64,000 nucleotides of DNA from CAWGXG01 sp963826505 (GTDB lineage Bacteria > Chloroflexota > Anaerolineae > Aggregatilineales > Aggregatilineaceae). Under the pieces are notes generated by a model, which was not told where the DNA came from, did no database searches, and saw only the letters and a program-made list of their open reading frames with translations. This document shows positions 26,250-34,405 of this stretch, piece by piece (position 1 is the first letter of the stretch; each line of letters starts with the position of its first letter). The stretch lies in the NCBI GenBank assembly GCA_963826505.1, contig CAWGXG010000005.1:186001-250000 (forward strand). Direction: 5' to 3'. Made by a program: the position numbers and the translations under genes.

Positions 26250-26801
26250 TTATGCTGACTCGATGGAGCGGATGGAGACGGTCAGATGAAGTTCGCCTAA
26301 GGTCAGACTGTCACCATGGGCCACACTGTGCACCTTATGTGGGGAAAGTCGCAGGCCATTGAGATAGGTGCCGTTGGTGCTATCCAGGTCCATCACGATC
26401 ACCTGGCCGTCACGGTGGAGAAATAAACAATGGCGGTGCGATGCGCCCAACTCGCTGGCTCGAAAATCCGTCAGATCGAAGACGTCTTGCGATGCAAAGA
26501 CGCCTCCCTTGCGCCCGAGGACGAGTGGCAATCCGGGCAAAAGTGGGACTTCGGGGCCAGAAGGTAAAAAGTGGAGTATCACCTGTGGTAGCCCTTCGAT
26601 AGAGTCTCTAGTTTCCCAATCCGCTGTTACGTTAACCGGCTGAGCTCGATCTGTCGCCGGCACAATTTCAGTCGTAGGTGTGACCAACGCCTCGCCACAG
26701 CGAGGGCAGCGTGTCTCTTTTGGATGACACTCACATCCACACTGAGGGCACTGGGCTGGGTGATTCTGTAGAGGTTCAGTTGGCTCAGATGAGTTGGACA
26801 T
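26250..26801 (-). CDS. Zinc-ribbon/FHA-domain protein
   Basis: 183 residues. The N-terminal part has a zinc ribbon with CPQCGCECHPKETRCPRCG (about 18–36). The C-terminal part (about 90–175) is a forkhead-associated domain with ASHRHCLFLHRDGQVIVMDL and STNGTYLNGLRL, the phosphothreonine-binding loops. It would read out Ser/Thr kinase phosphorylation in the cytoplasm, fitting a genome with Ser/Thr kinases such as the one at 9157. It appears monocistronic; a GATCCCGC/GCGGGATC inverted repeat lies about 30 bp upstream of the start. Confidence 0.88.
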   Translation of the reverse strand: MSNSSEPTEPLQNHPAQCPQCGCECHPKETRCPRCGEALVTPTTEIVPATDRAQPVNVTADWETRDSIEGLPQVILHFLPSGPEVPLLPGLPLVLGRKGGVFASQDVFDLTDFRASELGASHRHCLFLHRDGQVIVMDLDSTNGTYLNGLRLSPHKVHSVAHGDSLTLGELHLTVSIRSIESA

Positions 26802-27506
26802 AGGAAACTCTTTCGCCGGAGGCGGAGCGATCCCGCTTCTAGCTTCAGAATACTACTGCGGGATCGAATCCCCATTAAAGAAACTGAAAAATTCATGAAA
26901 ATCAAAGTCTTTGGGACAAGACCGCTCCTAATATGGGAATGGCAGAAGCCAAGAATATGCGACATCTTTGATGTAAGCCGGATAGGTGGGACAGCGACGT
27001 CTGAACAATTGGCGACGGTTCCAGGCAAGGACGAAGCGTTTGACGCCGCAGATCAGGGCACGAAGACAACGGGAAAAGCAAGCTTGATAGCTATCACCCC
27101 TAGAGTAATGCTTAGCCGGTGAACTGTTCTACCCAGAAGTTTGTCGCCTACCGCGCACGACCGAAGCTACCTTGAGTGGATGGACAAAACCACTTTAGGG
27201 CGCAGCAGCAAGCCACCAGCATTTTCTTGGGGTGATTCTCGGAAAGGTTGACTCTATGACCTGAGCTGTCAGCATTTGGTTGAGAACATCGCCGTATAAT
27301 ACACTAATACGCTAGCAAAATCGCCCAGCAGCAGAAAGTGCTTACAGATTTTACCATGCCCATTCAGGTAGACACCCGCATCTGCTATCGAAGCTGACAC
27401 CACTCTTCCAGACCTGGATGTGTGCCTGGACACCAAACGACATTGGTGCTGCCGCAACGCCACGGCAACTTATGGTGCCATTGCGTGCGCTATACGGAGA
27501 TCGGAC
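26802..27506. other. 705-bp gap between divergent genes
   Basis: No convincing gene was found. An inverted repeat GATCCCGC…GCGGGATC spans about 26831–26867, upstream of the FHA gene, and could be an operator. A TATAAT at about 27294 may belong to the promoter of the histidine kinase. The ORF at 26895–27122 has no ribosome-binding site and no recognisable features. Confidence 0.35.
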
Positions 27507-30455
27507 ATGAAGCAAAGCTCATTTCCTCGCTGGTTAGCCGCCGCCCTTGTAGCCGTGCTACTGATTATCGTGGTCGGGGGGAGCTGGTTATATCGCACAC
27601 AGGCCCAACAGATGCGAAACCGCGAAGAAGAAAACCTCATGGGCATCGCACAACTGAAAGTCGATCAGCTTGTTGCGTGGCGCACAGAGCGGTTGGGGGA
27701 TGCAGGCGTGCTCACAGAAAACGCCTTCTTTGCCGACGGAGCCGCCCAGTGGTTAGCCGACCCTCAATCGGAATCCCTCGACGCCATTCTCAACCAATTC
27801 CAGTCACTGCAAGACCATTACCATTATTCCGATATCCTGTTGGTCGACAGTGACGGGCAAGTTCGGCTGAGCCTTAGCGGCTGGAACGCCCCTCTGCACC
27901 AAGAAGCCGCGAGCGTCCTTGCCGCCGCCTGGCGCGACCGCCAGCCCATGCTGACCGACCTCCACGCAGGTCCTGGGGATTTGCCGCCTCACATCGATGT
28001 CATTGCGCCCTTGTTTGCTAGTAACGATCTGGACGGGGCTATCATTGGTGCTGTCATCCTCCAAAGCGACGCACAGCAGTACCTTTACCCGAGAATCCAG
28101 TCTTGGCCCGTGCCCAGTCGCAGTGCCGAAACGCTGCTCGTCCGGCGCGATGGCGACGCCGCGCTCTTTCTCAACGATCTCCGCTACCAGCCGGATGCCG
28201 CGCTCAAGCTGCGCATTCCCCTGAGCCAGACCGACGTCCCGGCGGTCATGGCTATACAGGGGAGAGGGGGAATTGTACGAGGTCGCGACTACCGCGGAGT
28301 CCAAGTTGAGGCTGCCATTCTAGCTGTTCCGGATACTACCTGGTTCATGATCGCCAAGGTGGATACTTCAGAAATTTTCGCCGATTGGCGCGCGCGCGCG
28401 ACGCTCATCCTGGCCCTGATTCCCGCCCTTGTCGCCGTGGTAGGAGCTTCTGGGGGAATCGTATGGCAGCGAACACAAAAGGTGCAATACAGGCATCTCT
28501 TTCACGCAGAAAAAGCCCGTCAAGCCAGTGAAGCCCGCTACCAGACAACTTTGATGAGCATTGGCGATGGCGTGATTGTCACCAATACAACGGGCCAGGT
28601 GACACTGCTTAACCCGGTGGCAGAAGCGCTTACTGGTTGGACGCAGGAAGAGGCGTTCGAGAAACCTCTGGAAGAGGTCTTCCTCATCATCAACGAAGAC
28701 ACGCGTCAGTCAGTCAGCGATCCAGTGAGTCAAGTCTTGCGTAAGGGGACAGTGGTAGGACTTGCCAACCATACCCTGCTGTTATCGAAATCCGGCCAGG
28801 AGATTCCTATTGCTGATAGTGCCGCTCCCGTCCAAGACGATAAAGGTAATCTGATCGGCGTCGTGCTGGTCTTCCGCGATCAGACCGATGAGCGAGCAGC
28901 TCGCCAAGCCCTGCGGGAGAGTGAAACTTATATCAGGACTGTGTTGGATAATCTCCCCGTCGGGGTCGCGGTGAACTCAGTCGATCCAAAGGTAACCTTT
29001 AGCTACGTGAACGATAACTTTGTCAAGTGTTACCGCACCACGCGCGAAGCATTGGCTGGCCCGGATGCGTTCTGGGAGGCTGTCTATGAGGACACGGAAT
29101 TCCGGGAAATCATCAAGCAGCGCGTGTTGGAGGATGTGGCCAGCGGCGACCCAGAGCGAATGCACTGGGATGACGTGCCCCTGACCCGCCAGGGCGCCGA
29201 GACGACGTACATTAGTGCAATGAACGTACCGATCCACGGTACACAGTTGATGTTGTCGATCGTCTGGGATACGACCAAACGCAAGCAGGCTGAGGACGAA
29301 ATCCGCCATCTCAATGCTGATCTGGAGCAACGAGTCAATGACCGAACCGCCCAACTCATCCAAGCTAAAGAGCGCATCGAGGCCATCCTCAATAGCAGCA
29401 GTGATATCATCGTCCTCTGCGGGTCGGATGGCACCATCGACCAGGTCAATCCAGCCTTCGACACGGCCTTCCACATCGAACCGGATGCGTTCCTGGGTGA
29501 GCGGCTGTCTGCGCTGGTCGCACCCCAGGACGTGACCCTGATAGAACAAACCGTCGCCGAAGTAATCGAAACTGGGCAGTCCGGCCGGATCGAGCTGACC
29601 GCCCAGGTCGCCGGAGCGGTGCCGTTTGAAGCCGATGCAGTATTATCTCCTTTGATTCAGCAGGCGGATCAGGTAACAGGAATCGTCTGCACCTTGCGCG
29701 ATATTACGGACCGTAAGCGGATAGAAGCTCAGTTGCGCGACCTGTTGCAGCACGCCATGGAAATGAACGAGATGAAAACTCGTTTCGTGTCGATGGCTTC
29801 GCACCAATTTCGTACGCCCCTGGCCGTGATCCGAAGCGCTGCCGATTTACTAAATCAATATGGAGAACGGCTCTCGAACGAAGAAAAAATGCAGCGATTT
29901 GCTCACATTCAGAGGCAGGTCGACCAAATGGTCGAACTGCTGGACGCGGTGCTGATGATAGGACGCGCGGAATCAGGTTTACTTGACTTCAAACCTGAAC
30001 AGGTAGATGTCATCGCGTTGTGCCAGACTTTAGTGACGGATTTTGAAGAGGCGATCGGGCAAAGCCACGCGCTGAGGTTTACTCACTCAGGTGATTGTTC
30101 CACAACCACCGCAGACCCCCGGTTGCTTCGGAACATTCTGGACAACTTGCTGTCCAACGCCATCAAGTACTCTCCTCAAGGCTCAACAGTCACCCTGGAT
30201 CTCACTTGTGGCGCGGATACCACCGTCTTGAATGTCATGGACCAGGGCATCGGCATTCGACCGAAAGACCAAAAGCACCTGTTCGAAGCCTTTTACCGGG
30301 CCGCCAATACCGGTTCCGTGCCCGGTACCGGTCTCGGGCTGGCGATTGTCAAGCAACTGGTAACTCTTCACGGTGGTACAATCACCTTTACCAGTCAAGA
30401 AGGGCACGGCACAACCTTTTCTATACGCATCCCACAGACGCCTCCCGGGAGATAA
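27507..30455 (+). CDS. Membrane PAS-domain sensor histidine kinase
   Basis: About 982 residues from ATG at 27507, preferred over 27420 because GGAGATC precedes it and a membrane helix (AAALVAVLLIIVVGG) follows at once. An extracytoplasmic Cache-like domain of about 280 residues is closed by a second helix (LILALIPALVAVVGASGG). Three PAS domains follow (GDGVIVTNTTGQVTLLNP, LDNLPVGVAVNS, SSDIIVLCGSDGTIDQVNP). Then come HisKA with MASHQFRTPLAVIR and HATPase with GTGLGLAIVKQL. It would autophosphorylate in response to an external ligand. Its own response regulator, starting 4 bp downstream, is destroyed. Confidence 0.9.
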   Translation: MKQSSFPRWLAAALVAVLLIIVVGGSWLYRTQAQQMRNREEENLMGIAQLKVDQLVAWRTERLGDAGVLTENAFFADGAAQWLADPQSESLDAILNQFQSLQDHYHYSDILLVDSDGQVRLSLSGWNAPLHQEAASVLAAAWRDRQPMLTDLHAGPGDLPPHIDVIAPLFASNDLDGAIIGAVILQSDAQQYLYPRIQSWPVPSRSAETLLVRRDGDAALFLNDLRYQPDAALKLRIPLSQTDVPAVMAIQGRGGIVRGRDYRGVQVEAAILAVPDTTWFMIAKVDTSEIFADWRARATLILALIPALVAVVGASGGIVWQRTQKVQYRHLFHAEKARQASEARYQTTLMSIGDGVIVTNTTGQVTLLNPVAEALTGWTQEEAFEKPLEEVFLIINEDTRQSVSDPVSQVLRKGTVVGLANHTLLLSKSGQEIPIADSAAPVQDDKGNLIGVVLVFRDQTDERAARQALRESETYIRTVLDNLPVGVAVNSVDPKVTFSYVNDNFVKCYRTTREALAGPDAFWEAVYEDTEFREIIKQRVLEDVASGDPERMHWDDVPLTRQGAETTYISAMNVPIHGTQLMLSIVWDTTKRKQAEDEIRHLNADLEQRVNDRTAQLIQAKERIEAILNSSSDIIVLCGSDGTIDQVNPAFDTAFHIEPDAFLGERLSALVAPQDVTLIEQTVAEVIETGQSGRIELTAQVAGAVPFEADAVLSPLIQQADQVTGIVCTLRDITDRKRIEAQLRDLLQHAMEMNEMKTRFVSMASHQFRTPLAVIRSAADLLNQYGERLSNEEKMQRFAHIQRQVDQMVELLDAVLMIGRAESGLLDFKPEQVDVIALCQTLVTDFEEAIGQSHALRFTHSGDCSTTTADPRLLRNILDNLLSNAIKYSPQGSTVTLDLTCGADTTVLNVMDQGIGIRPKDQKHLFEAFYRAANTGSVPGTGLGLAIVKQLVTLHGGTITFTSQEGHGTTFSIRIPQTPPGR

Positions 30456-30458
30456 CAG

Positions 30459-30532
30459 ATCGAGCGAAAAGAGTATTGGTCGTAGAAGATGAAGTTGAGA
30501 TTTTATCTATTGATCCTTGCATTGGGACCTGA
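30459..30532 (+). pseudogene. Response-regulator N-terminus cut off by a transposase remnant
   Basis: Directly after the kinase stop the plus strand reads TDRAKRVLVVEDEVEIL, the first strand and acidic pocket of a CheY-like receiver. It then changes into unrelated codons and stops at 30532. The next bases belong to the integrase-type transposase remnant on the opposite strand. The cognate response regulator was evidently truncated here after about 17 codons. Confidence 0.7.
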
Positions 30533-30533
30533 A

Positions 30534-30720
30534 GTTGCACGTCCACGGCCAATTGTTGGATCAAAGCAATGGCATCTGGTGAAGTTCGTGGCTTTCGGGG
30601 TTTGCCCTTCGACTTCCAGAGCCAGTACAACCGGAATCCCTCACGATGCCACTTCTTGATCGTGTGGTGACACTGTCTCACGCATTTCACACACCAACGG
30701 AACATGGATTTTTTCCCTTA
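30534..30720 (-). pseudogene. N-terminal remnant of integrase-type transposase
   Basis: Reads VKCVRQCHHTIKKWHREGFR, then LYWLWKSKGKPRKPRTSPDA and IALIQQLA, the helix-turn-helix and linker that precede the integrase core in IS481-type transposases. Homology stops at about 30560, where the fragment meets the broken response regulator. No catalytic core is present. Confidence 0.65.
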
Positions 30721-31059
30721 TGGGGAGCCCGACGTCTCCTTCGGCAGCATGGGAGTATACTTCGACTGCGGTTATCGTAACCGACGGTTCAGAGGCAAAT
30801 CAGGTCGGATACCTTAGGTACCCACCACAGGAGTACCCAGTTCGTTCGCCACACCAAAACGCGCGCCAGCCTATCGCTTCGCGCGCGTTTGTCAACGTTT
30901 CGGTCCGGTCTGATTTGACTTACACCCTCGGGGACAGTACCGACGTGTCACAGAACCGTATTCAAGGCTAGAATGGATAACGCGGCAGGTAGATAGATCT
31001 CAGAGAACGTGATGGGGCACCCTTCCAATCACACGTTTGCACTCGCTGCATCGAATGTT
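30721..31059. other. Gap of 339 bp with a dispersed hairpin repeat
   Basis: No gene was found. The stretch holds the repeat at 30851–30896 (separate entry) and otherwise non-coding sequence between the transposase remnant and the heliorhodopsin gene. Confidence 0.4.
30851..30896. repeat. Dispersed hairpin repeat, copy 1
   Basis: Contains AAAACGCGCGCCAGCCTATC followed by CGCGCGTTTGTCAAC, a stem of AAACGCGCG with CGCGCGTTT. A near-identical copy is at 47065–47107. The stem is kept although the loop-proximal bases differ. Confidence 0.7.
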
Positions 31060-31839
31060 TCAGTTTGGTTGGAGCGTGCCAAAGAAAACTTGCCAGGCCA
31101 GCAGTGACTTTGCCACCAGCGAGAGCACGATGTAGGCTTTTTCGCCATAGACGTAGTCCTGCCAACGCCCAATTTTCTTGTACTGCAAAATCATGTTGAC
31201 CGCGAAAACGTTGAAGAACAGGAACAGCGAAACATAGATCGCATACACAAAAGTGGGGACCTGTTCGCCACTAGTGACCGACCCGATCAGGTAAATGCCA
31301 ATCGCAATCCAGGGCACGATCCCCGCAATCGATCCAAAGATGAAGGCGGTCCAGTCCGTTTTTTCAGTCGTCTGGTTATGCAGTTCCATCATCCAGCCAA
31401 ACAGGATCATCATGGCGTTCAATGTGAAGATAAGCAGAAGTGTCGCGATGTCATACATACCAAAAAGCATGGCAATCGCCACAATCATGACGGATGAACT
31501 GAAGGCATATTCGATCCAGCGGGCGTAGTTGGCGCCCTTTTTCAGGTTGCGAACGTACCAGTCGTAGATTCCCGGCGCGGAGATCAGGAAATGTGCCAGG
31601 GCGGACATAAAAAGAAAAGCCGCGACCAGCGGAGCCAGTGGAAGGTCGAACGCTGTCTTCAGGTTGGAGATCAGCTTGTCGGTCGTCTCATCGTATTTCA
31701 GAAACGCCGTTGTAACCGGCAGCTTGAAATCAAGATTGCTCAGGGCCAGCATTAACAATCCCTGAGCAAAATGAAACAGACCCATGAACAGGTTAAAGCG
31801 ACGCAAATTCTGGAACGGTCTCTCGTTGGTAGTGGTCAT
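31060..31839 (-). CDS. Heliorhodopsin
   Basis: 259 residues, seven membrane helices, inverted topology (cytoplasmic N-terminus in the family). Recognised by LRRFNLFMGLFHFAQGLLML at the start of helix 1, ARWIEYAFSSSVMIVAIAML in helix 3, and the retinal-binding lysine in helix 7 (LSLVAKSLLAWQVFFG), Lys244 here. Heliorhodopsins are light sensors or light-modulated membrane proteins rather than strong pumps. GGAGGAGGAG directly precedes the ATG at 31839; the longer frame starts at a TTG that is itself part of the ribosome-binding site. Neighbours on the same strand include a peroxiredoxin-like protein, DUF2177 and a CarH photoreceptor. No retinal or carotenoid synthesis gene lies in the window. 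Confidence 0.95.
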   Translation of the reverse strand: MTTTNERPFQNLRRFNLFMGLFHFAQGLLMLALSNLDFKLPVTTAFLKYDETTDKLISNLKTAFDLPLAPLVAAFLFMSALAHFLISAPGIYDWYVRNLKKGANYARWIEYAFSSSVMIVAIAMLFGMYDIATLLLIFTLNAMMILFGWMMELHNQTTEKTDWTAFIFGSIAGIVPWIAIGIYLIGSVTSGEQVPTFVYAIYVSLFLFFNVFAVNMILQYKKIGRWQDYVYGEKAYIVLSLVAKSLLAWQVFFGTLQPN

Positions 31840-32004
31840 GTTCAGCTCCTCCTCCAATTCAAGTTCAAGATGTGATTCATAGGTTCAAATCGCTGTTCGA
31901 TCGAGTGCCGTTGTGCGCAAGAATGGCTCGTATTGCCATTCTACTCTTGGAAAGAAACGGTGTTTACACAACAGTAGAAATAACTGTAGATTCTCATCTC
32001 AAAA

Positions 32005-32406
32005 CTAAATCAGCCATTTGCCTGCGCCAAAACTGACGAGACTTACGGTCACGCTTAAACCTGTTCCCCAGATCATATCTACAACGGTGACAAGTACGGG
32101 CCAGTCTTTCACGGTTGCAAGATTAGTGAGGTCGTAGGTGGCATACGTGACAAGTCCAAACAGGGCCGCGCGCAGAACGGTTGTTCTGAATGAATTGTCC
32201 TCTAGGCCAGGCACAACAACGAACACCAAGATGCCCAAGATGAACAATAGATAGAAGATAATCGCGGCGATCCAGTTGGTGTTGGGAGCCAACAGAAAAC
32301 CGAGATGCTCGCGATAAAATGTGCGTGCGACAAGGCCAAGCCAGATCATATCAATGGCAAAGAATGCAATGAGTATGATCAAGTAAAGTTTGAGGTAATA
32401 AGCCAT
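32005..32406 (-). CDS. DUF2177 family membrane protein
   Basis: 133 residues, four predicted membrane helices (LKLYLIILIAFFAIDMIWLG; IAAIIFYLLFILGILVFVVV; ALFGLVTYATYDLTNLATV; WGTGLSVTVSLVSF). The Y-A-T-Y-D-L-T-N motif is typical of DUF2177. Function unknown. GGGAAAAGAA precedes the ATG. It lies between heliorhodopsin and the peroxiredoxin-like gene on the same strand, with 165 bp to the former, so it may share their light or oxidative-stress response. Confidence 0.85.
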   Translation of the reverse strand: MAYYLKLYLIILIAFFAIDMIWLGLVARTFYREHLGFLLAPNTNWIAAIIFYLLFILGILVFVVVPGLEDNSFRTTVLRAALFGLVTYATYDLTNLATVKDWPVLVTVVDMIWGTGLSVTVSLVSFGAGKWLI

Positions 32407-32503
32407 TTCTTTTCCCTATGACGTTATGGCGGCAGGCCGCCTGACCCGGTTATGTCCTACACTGGCCTGCGCTATGCTCTTCGGAGAGGATGATTTGCCA
32501 GCT

Positions 32504-33067
32504 CTACCGCAGTGCCCTAGCAGCGGAAATGAGATCGTCGATCTTGGGATGGTCGCCAGGGTGCTTGCTGTAATAGACGTATTGGATGATGCCCAGTTGA
32601 TCTACAATGAAAGTGCCGGGCAGCATCTTGGCATCGCCAATGGTTTCGCCTTGCATAGTCCCTCGCGCTAACGCTCTGACACTCGCCACGACAACTGAGG
32701 CTGATATCAGCTCAGCGAGGTTACCCTGTTGCAGACCATAAGCCTGATAGGGCAGCGTCGTTTCATCGGTGAGACACGTCATGCTAGGGGCGAGTTTGCC
32801 GCAATAGCGTTGGGCGTGTTTGGGCATCCCCATTGCAACCCCTACAATGTGTAGACCTGCGGTCGTCAATTCATCCTTATGCAGCTCCAACTGAGCCAGC
32901 CATTCACGGCAGAATATTCAGCCAAAATGCCGTAAGAAGGTCAGGAGGGTGGGTCCACTGGACCAGAGATCGGCAAGTTGGATGGGCTGGTTGTTGACAC
33001 TGGTCAGCACGAGGTTTGGGGCAGATGCCCCGATTTGAAGTCGTGAGGTGGCCGTTTTTTCATTCAT
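32504..33067 (-). CDS. Peroxiredoxin-like (AhpC/TSA, PRXL2-type) protein, candidate selenoprotein with in-frame UGA
   Basis: Reading from ATG 33067 (GGCGGGAAG upstream) gives 187 residues if codon 50 (TGA, 32920–32918) is read through. The frame is the same on both sides: TLLTFLRHFG-[TGA]-IFCREWLAQLEL. The family consensus at that place is RHFGCxFCRE, so TGA replaces the first Cys of the CxxC redox motif, giving U-x-x-C. Later family features are intact (CLTDETTLPYQAYGL, GTFIVDQLGIIQYVYYSKHP). A 6-bp hairpin lies 20–36 nt after the UGA. The full length fits the thioredoxin-fold family. The alternative is a one-base nonsense mutation (TGC to TGA). It would reduce peroxides in the cytoplasm, in keeping with a light-stress island. 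Confidence 0.7.
32882..32898 (-). promoter_or_regulatory. Candidate bacterial SECIS-like hairpin after the UGA codon
   Basis: Counting the U of the UGA as 1, RNA bases 23–28 (UGGCUC) pair with 34–39 (GAGCUG) around loop AGUUG, which contains the GU often found in bacterial SECIS loops. Two of the six pairs are G–U. A weaker alternative stem GCC/GGC closes GUGAAU at bases 11–22. Suggestive only. Confidence 0.35.
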
Positions 33068-33088
33068 CTTCCCGCCTGGTTTGCGCAT

Positions 33089-33117
33089 TGAGACCAGGGA
33101 TGTAACCCCTGGTCTCA
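33089..33117 (-). terminator. Hairpin downstream of fasciclin gene
   Basis: Perfect 11-bp stem TGAGACCAGGG / CCCTGGTCTCA with a 7-base loop, 29 bp after the fasciclin stop codon. It lacks a U-run, so it may be an imperfect terminator, an mRNA 3' stabiliser or a boundary before the peroxiredoxin-like gene. Confidence 0.5.
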
Positions 33118-33145
33118 TGAAATGTGACTTCACGATCGTGTCGGG

Positions 33146-34198
33146 TTATTCAGCCGGAGGCAGCAGCACGCCGTCAATCACGTGGATGACTCCGTTGCTG
33201 GCTTCAATATCAGTCGCTACGACGGTGGGGCCATCATTGATGACGACTTTGCCGTCCATAATGTTGAATGACAGAAGGCCACCACTCAGAGTCACGACGT
33301 TGACACCTGTGTCACCGATCGCCGCCACCAGGGTCGTGGATGAAATGTGACCCGGTACCACATGGTACAGCAGAATGCCAGTCAGGTCTGGGCTGGCCAG
33401 CAGTTGTTCGGCGCTCAGATTGAGAGCCTGCAGGGCAGCCGCGAAAGCCGCATCCGTCGGGGCAAACACGGTGTATGAGCCATCGCTGCTCAGCGTCTTG
33501 AGGATCGCCGGATCAGCGGCCTGGACCGCAGCCAACAGGGTGGTGAATTCGGGATTGTCTGTAGCACTGGCCGCATTGACGACGGTCTGGGCAATCGAAA
33601 CAGGTTCAGTGGCCATTGCATCCGGGGCTGAGGCGTTTTCCATCGTCGTCACCAGGTCCATTGCGTCAGCGGGGACCAACACCTTGTTGATTACATGCAC
33701 AACGCCGTTGGAAGCCATCACATCAGCCGTCACCACTGTCGCGTCGTTGATCTCGACACTATCACCCATGACGCTGATCGACAGGACGTGTTCCGGAAGG
33801 GCCGTGCCGACAACGGCACCATTCGCCGCCACCACGGACTCGGCATTTAGCGCCACACCGGGAACGACATGGTACGCCAGCACAACATCCAGCAGGGCTT
33901 TATTGGCGAGCAGGTCTTCGGCGGACATGTTCAGCGCCGTGAGCAGGTCACCAAATGCGGCGTCGGTCGGTGCGAACACCGTCATCGTACCTTCGGGATT
34001 GGCGAGCGTCTGGAGGAACATGGGGTCGGCGGCCTGAACGGCGGCCAGCAGGATAGTGAATTCCGGATTATCCGAAGCGCTGGCCGACGCGACGACGATG
34101 TCCGCGATGGTCTGAGTTGGCTGGTCCTGCGCCATCGCAGGGACTGCCAGGGCGAGAAGCAGAACGATTGAAATGAACAGGGCGATAGTTTTGCGCAT
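33146..34198 (-). CDS. Secreted protein with two fasciclin (FAS1) domains
   Basis: 350 residues from ATG at 34198 (GAGGAAGAT upstream). A signal peptide (TIALFISIVLLLALAVPAMA) is followed by two FAS1 domains with H1 and H2 boxes: TMTVFAPTDAAFGDLLTAL with VLAYHVVPG, and YTVFAPTDAAFAAALQAL with ILLYHVVPG; each ends in the ASNGVIHVI-type strand. These are extracellular adhesion or matrix proteins. Its promoter carries a perfect 10-bp inverted repeat. It sits between carH and the peroxiredoxin-like gene, so light control is likely. Confidence 0.92.
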   Translation of the reverse strand: MRKTIALFISIVLLLALAVPAMAQDQPTQTIADIVVASASASDNPEFTILLAAVQAADPMFLQTLANPEGTMTVFAPTDAAFGDLLTALNMSAEDLLANKALLDVVLAYHVVPGVALNAESVVAANGAVVGTALPEHVLSISVMGDSVEINDATVVTADVMASNGVVHVINKVLVPADAMDLVTTMENASAPDAMATEPVSIAQTVVNAASATDNPEFTTLLAAVQAADPAILKTLSSDGSYTVFAPTDAAFAAALQALNLSAEQLLASPDLTGILLYHVVPGHISSTTLVAAIGDTGVNVVTLSGGLLSFNIMDGKVVINDGPTVVATDIEASNGVIHVIDGVLLPPAE

Positions 34199-34231
34199 GT
34201 TATCTTCCTCACTTGAGTATTCTGTGCATGG

Positions 34232-34267
34232 TATGTACATATATTGTGCAATAAATATGCACAATAT
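34232..34267 (-). promoter_or_regulatory. Promoter with inverted-repeat operator upstream of fasciclin gene (candidate CarH site)
   Basis: ATATTGTGCA (34241–34250) and TGCACAATAT (34258–34267) form a perfect 10-bp inverted repeat with a 7-base spacer. On the minus strand TTGTGC and TATGTA are 17 bases apart and could be the -35 and -10, so the operator overlaps the promoter. Related half-sites CTGTGCAT and TATGTACAT lie at about 34222 and 34232. Confidence 0.6.
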
Positions 34268-34405
34268 GTCAAATGTTTTTCATGAGTATTTGATTAAAGA
34301 TGAGTAGCTCAGCGGGTAACAAGGACTGTGCGAGAGAAAACTCAGCCCTGTGCGTTTGATGACATCAGAGGATCAGTGGGGGCCGTAATCCCAGGATGAC
34401 ATGGA

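Noticed and set aside
26895..27122. 75-codon plus-strand ORF
   Set aside because: No ribosome-binding site, no recognisable motif, and mixed composition; left as intergenic.
34297..34375. tRNA-like words (GAGTAGCTCAGCGGGTAA) near 34297
   Set aside because: Only the D-arm resembles a tRNA; no anticodon stem, T-arm GTTCRA motif or acceptor stem could be paired.
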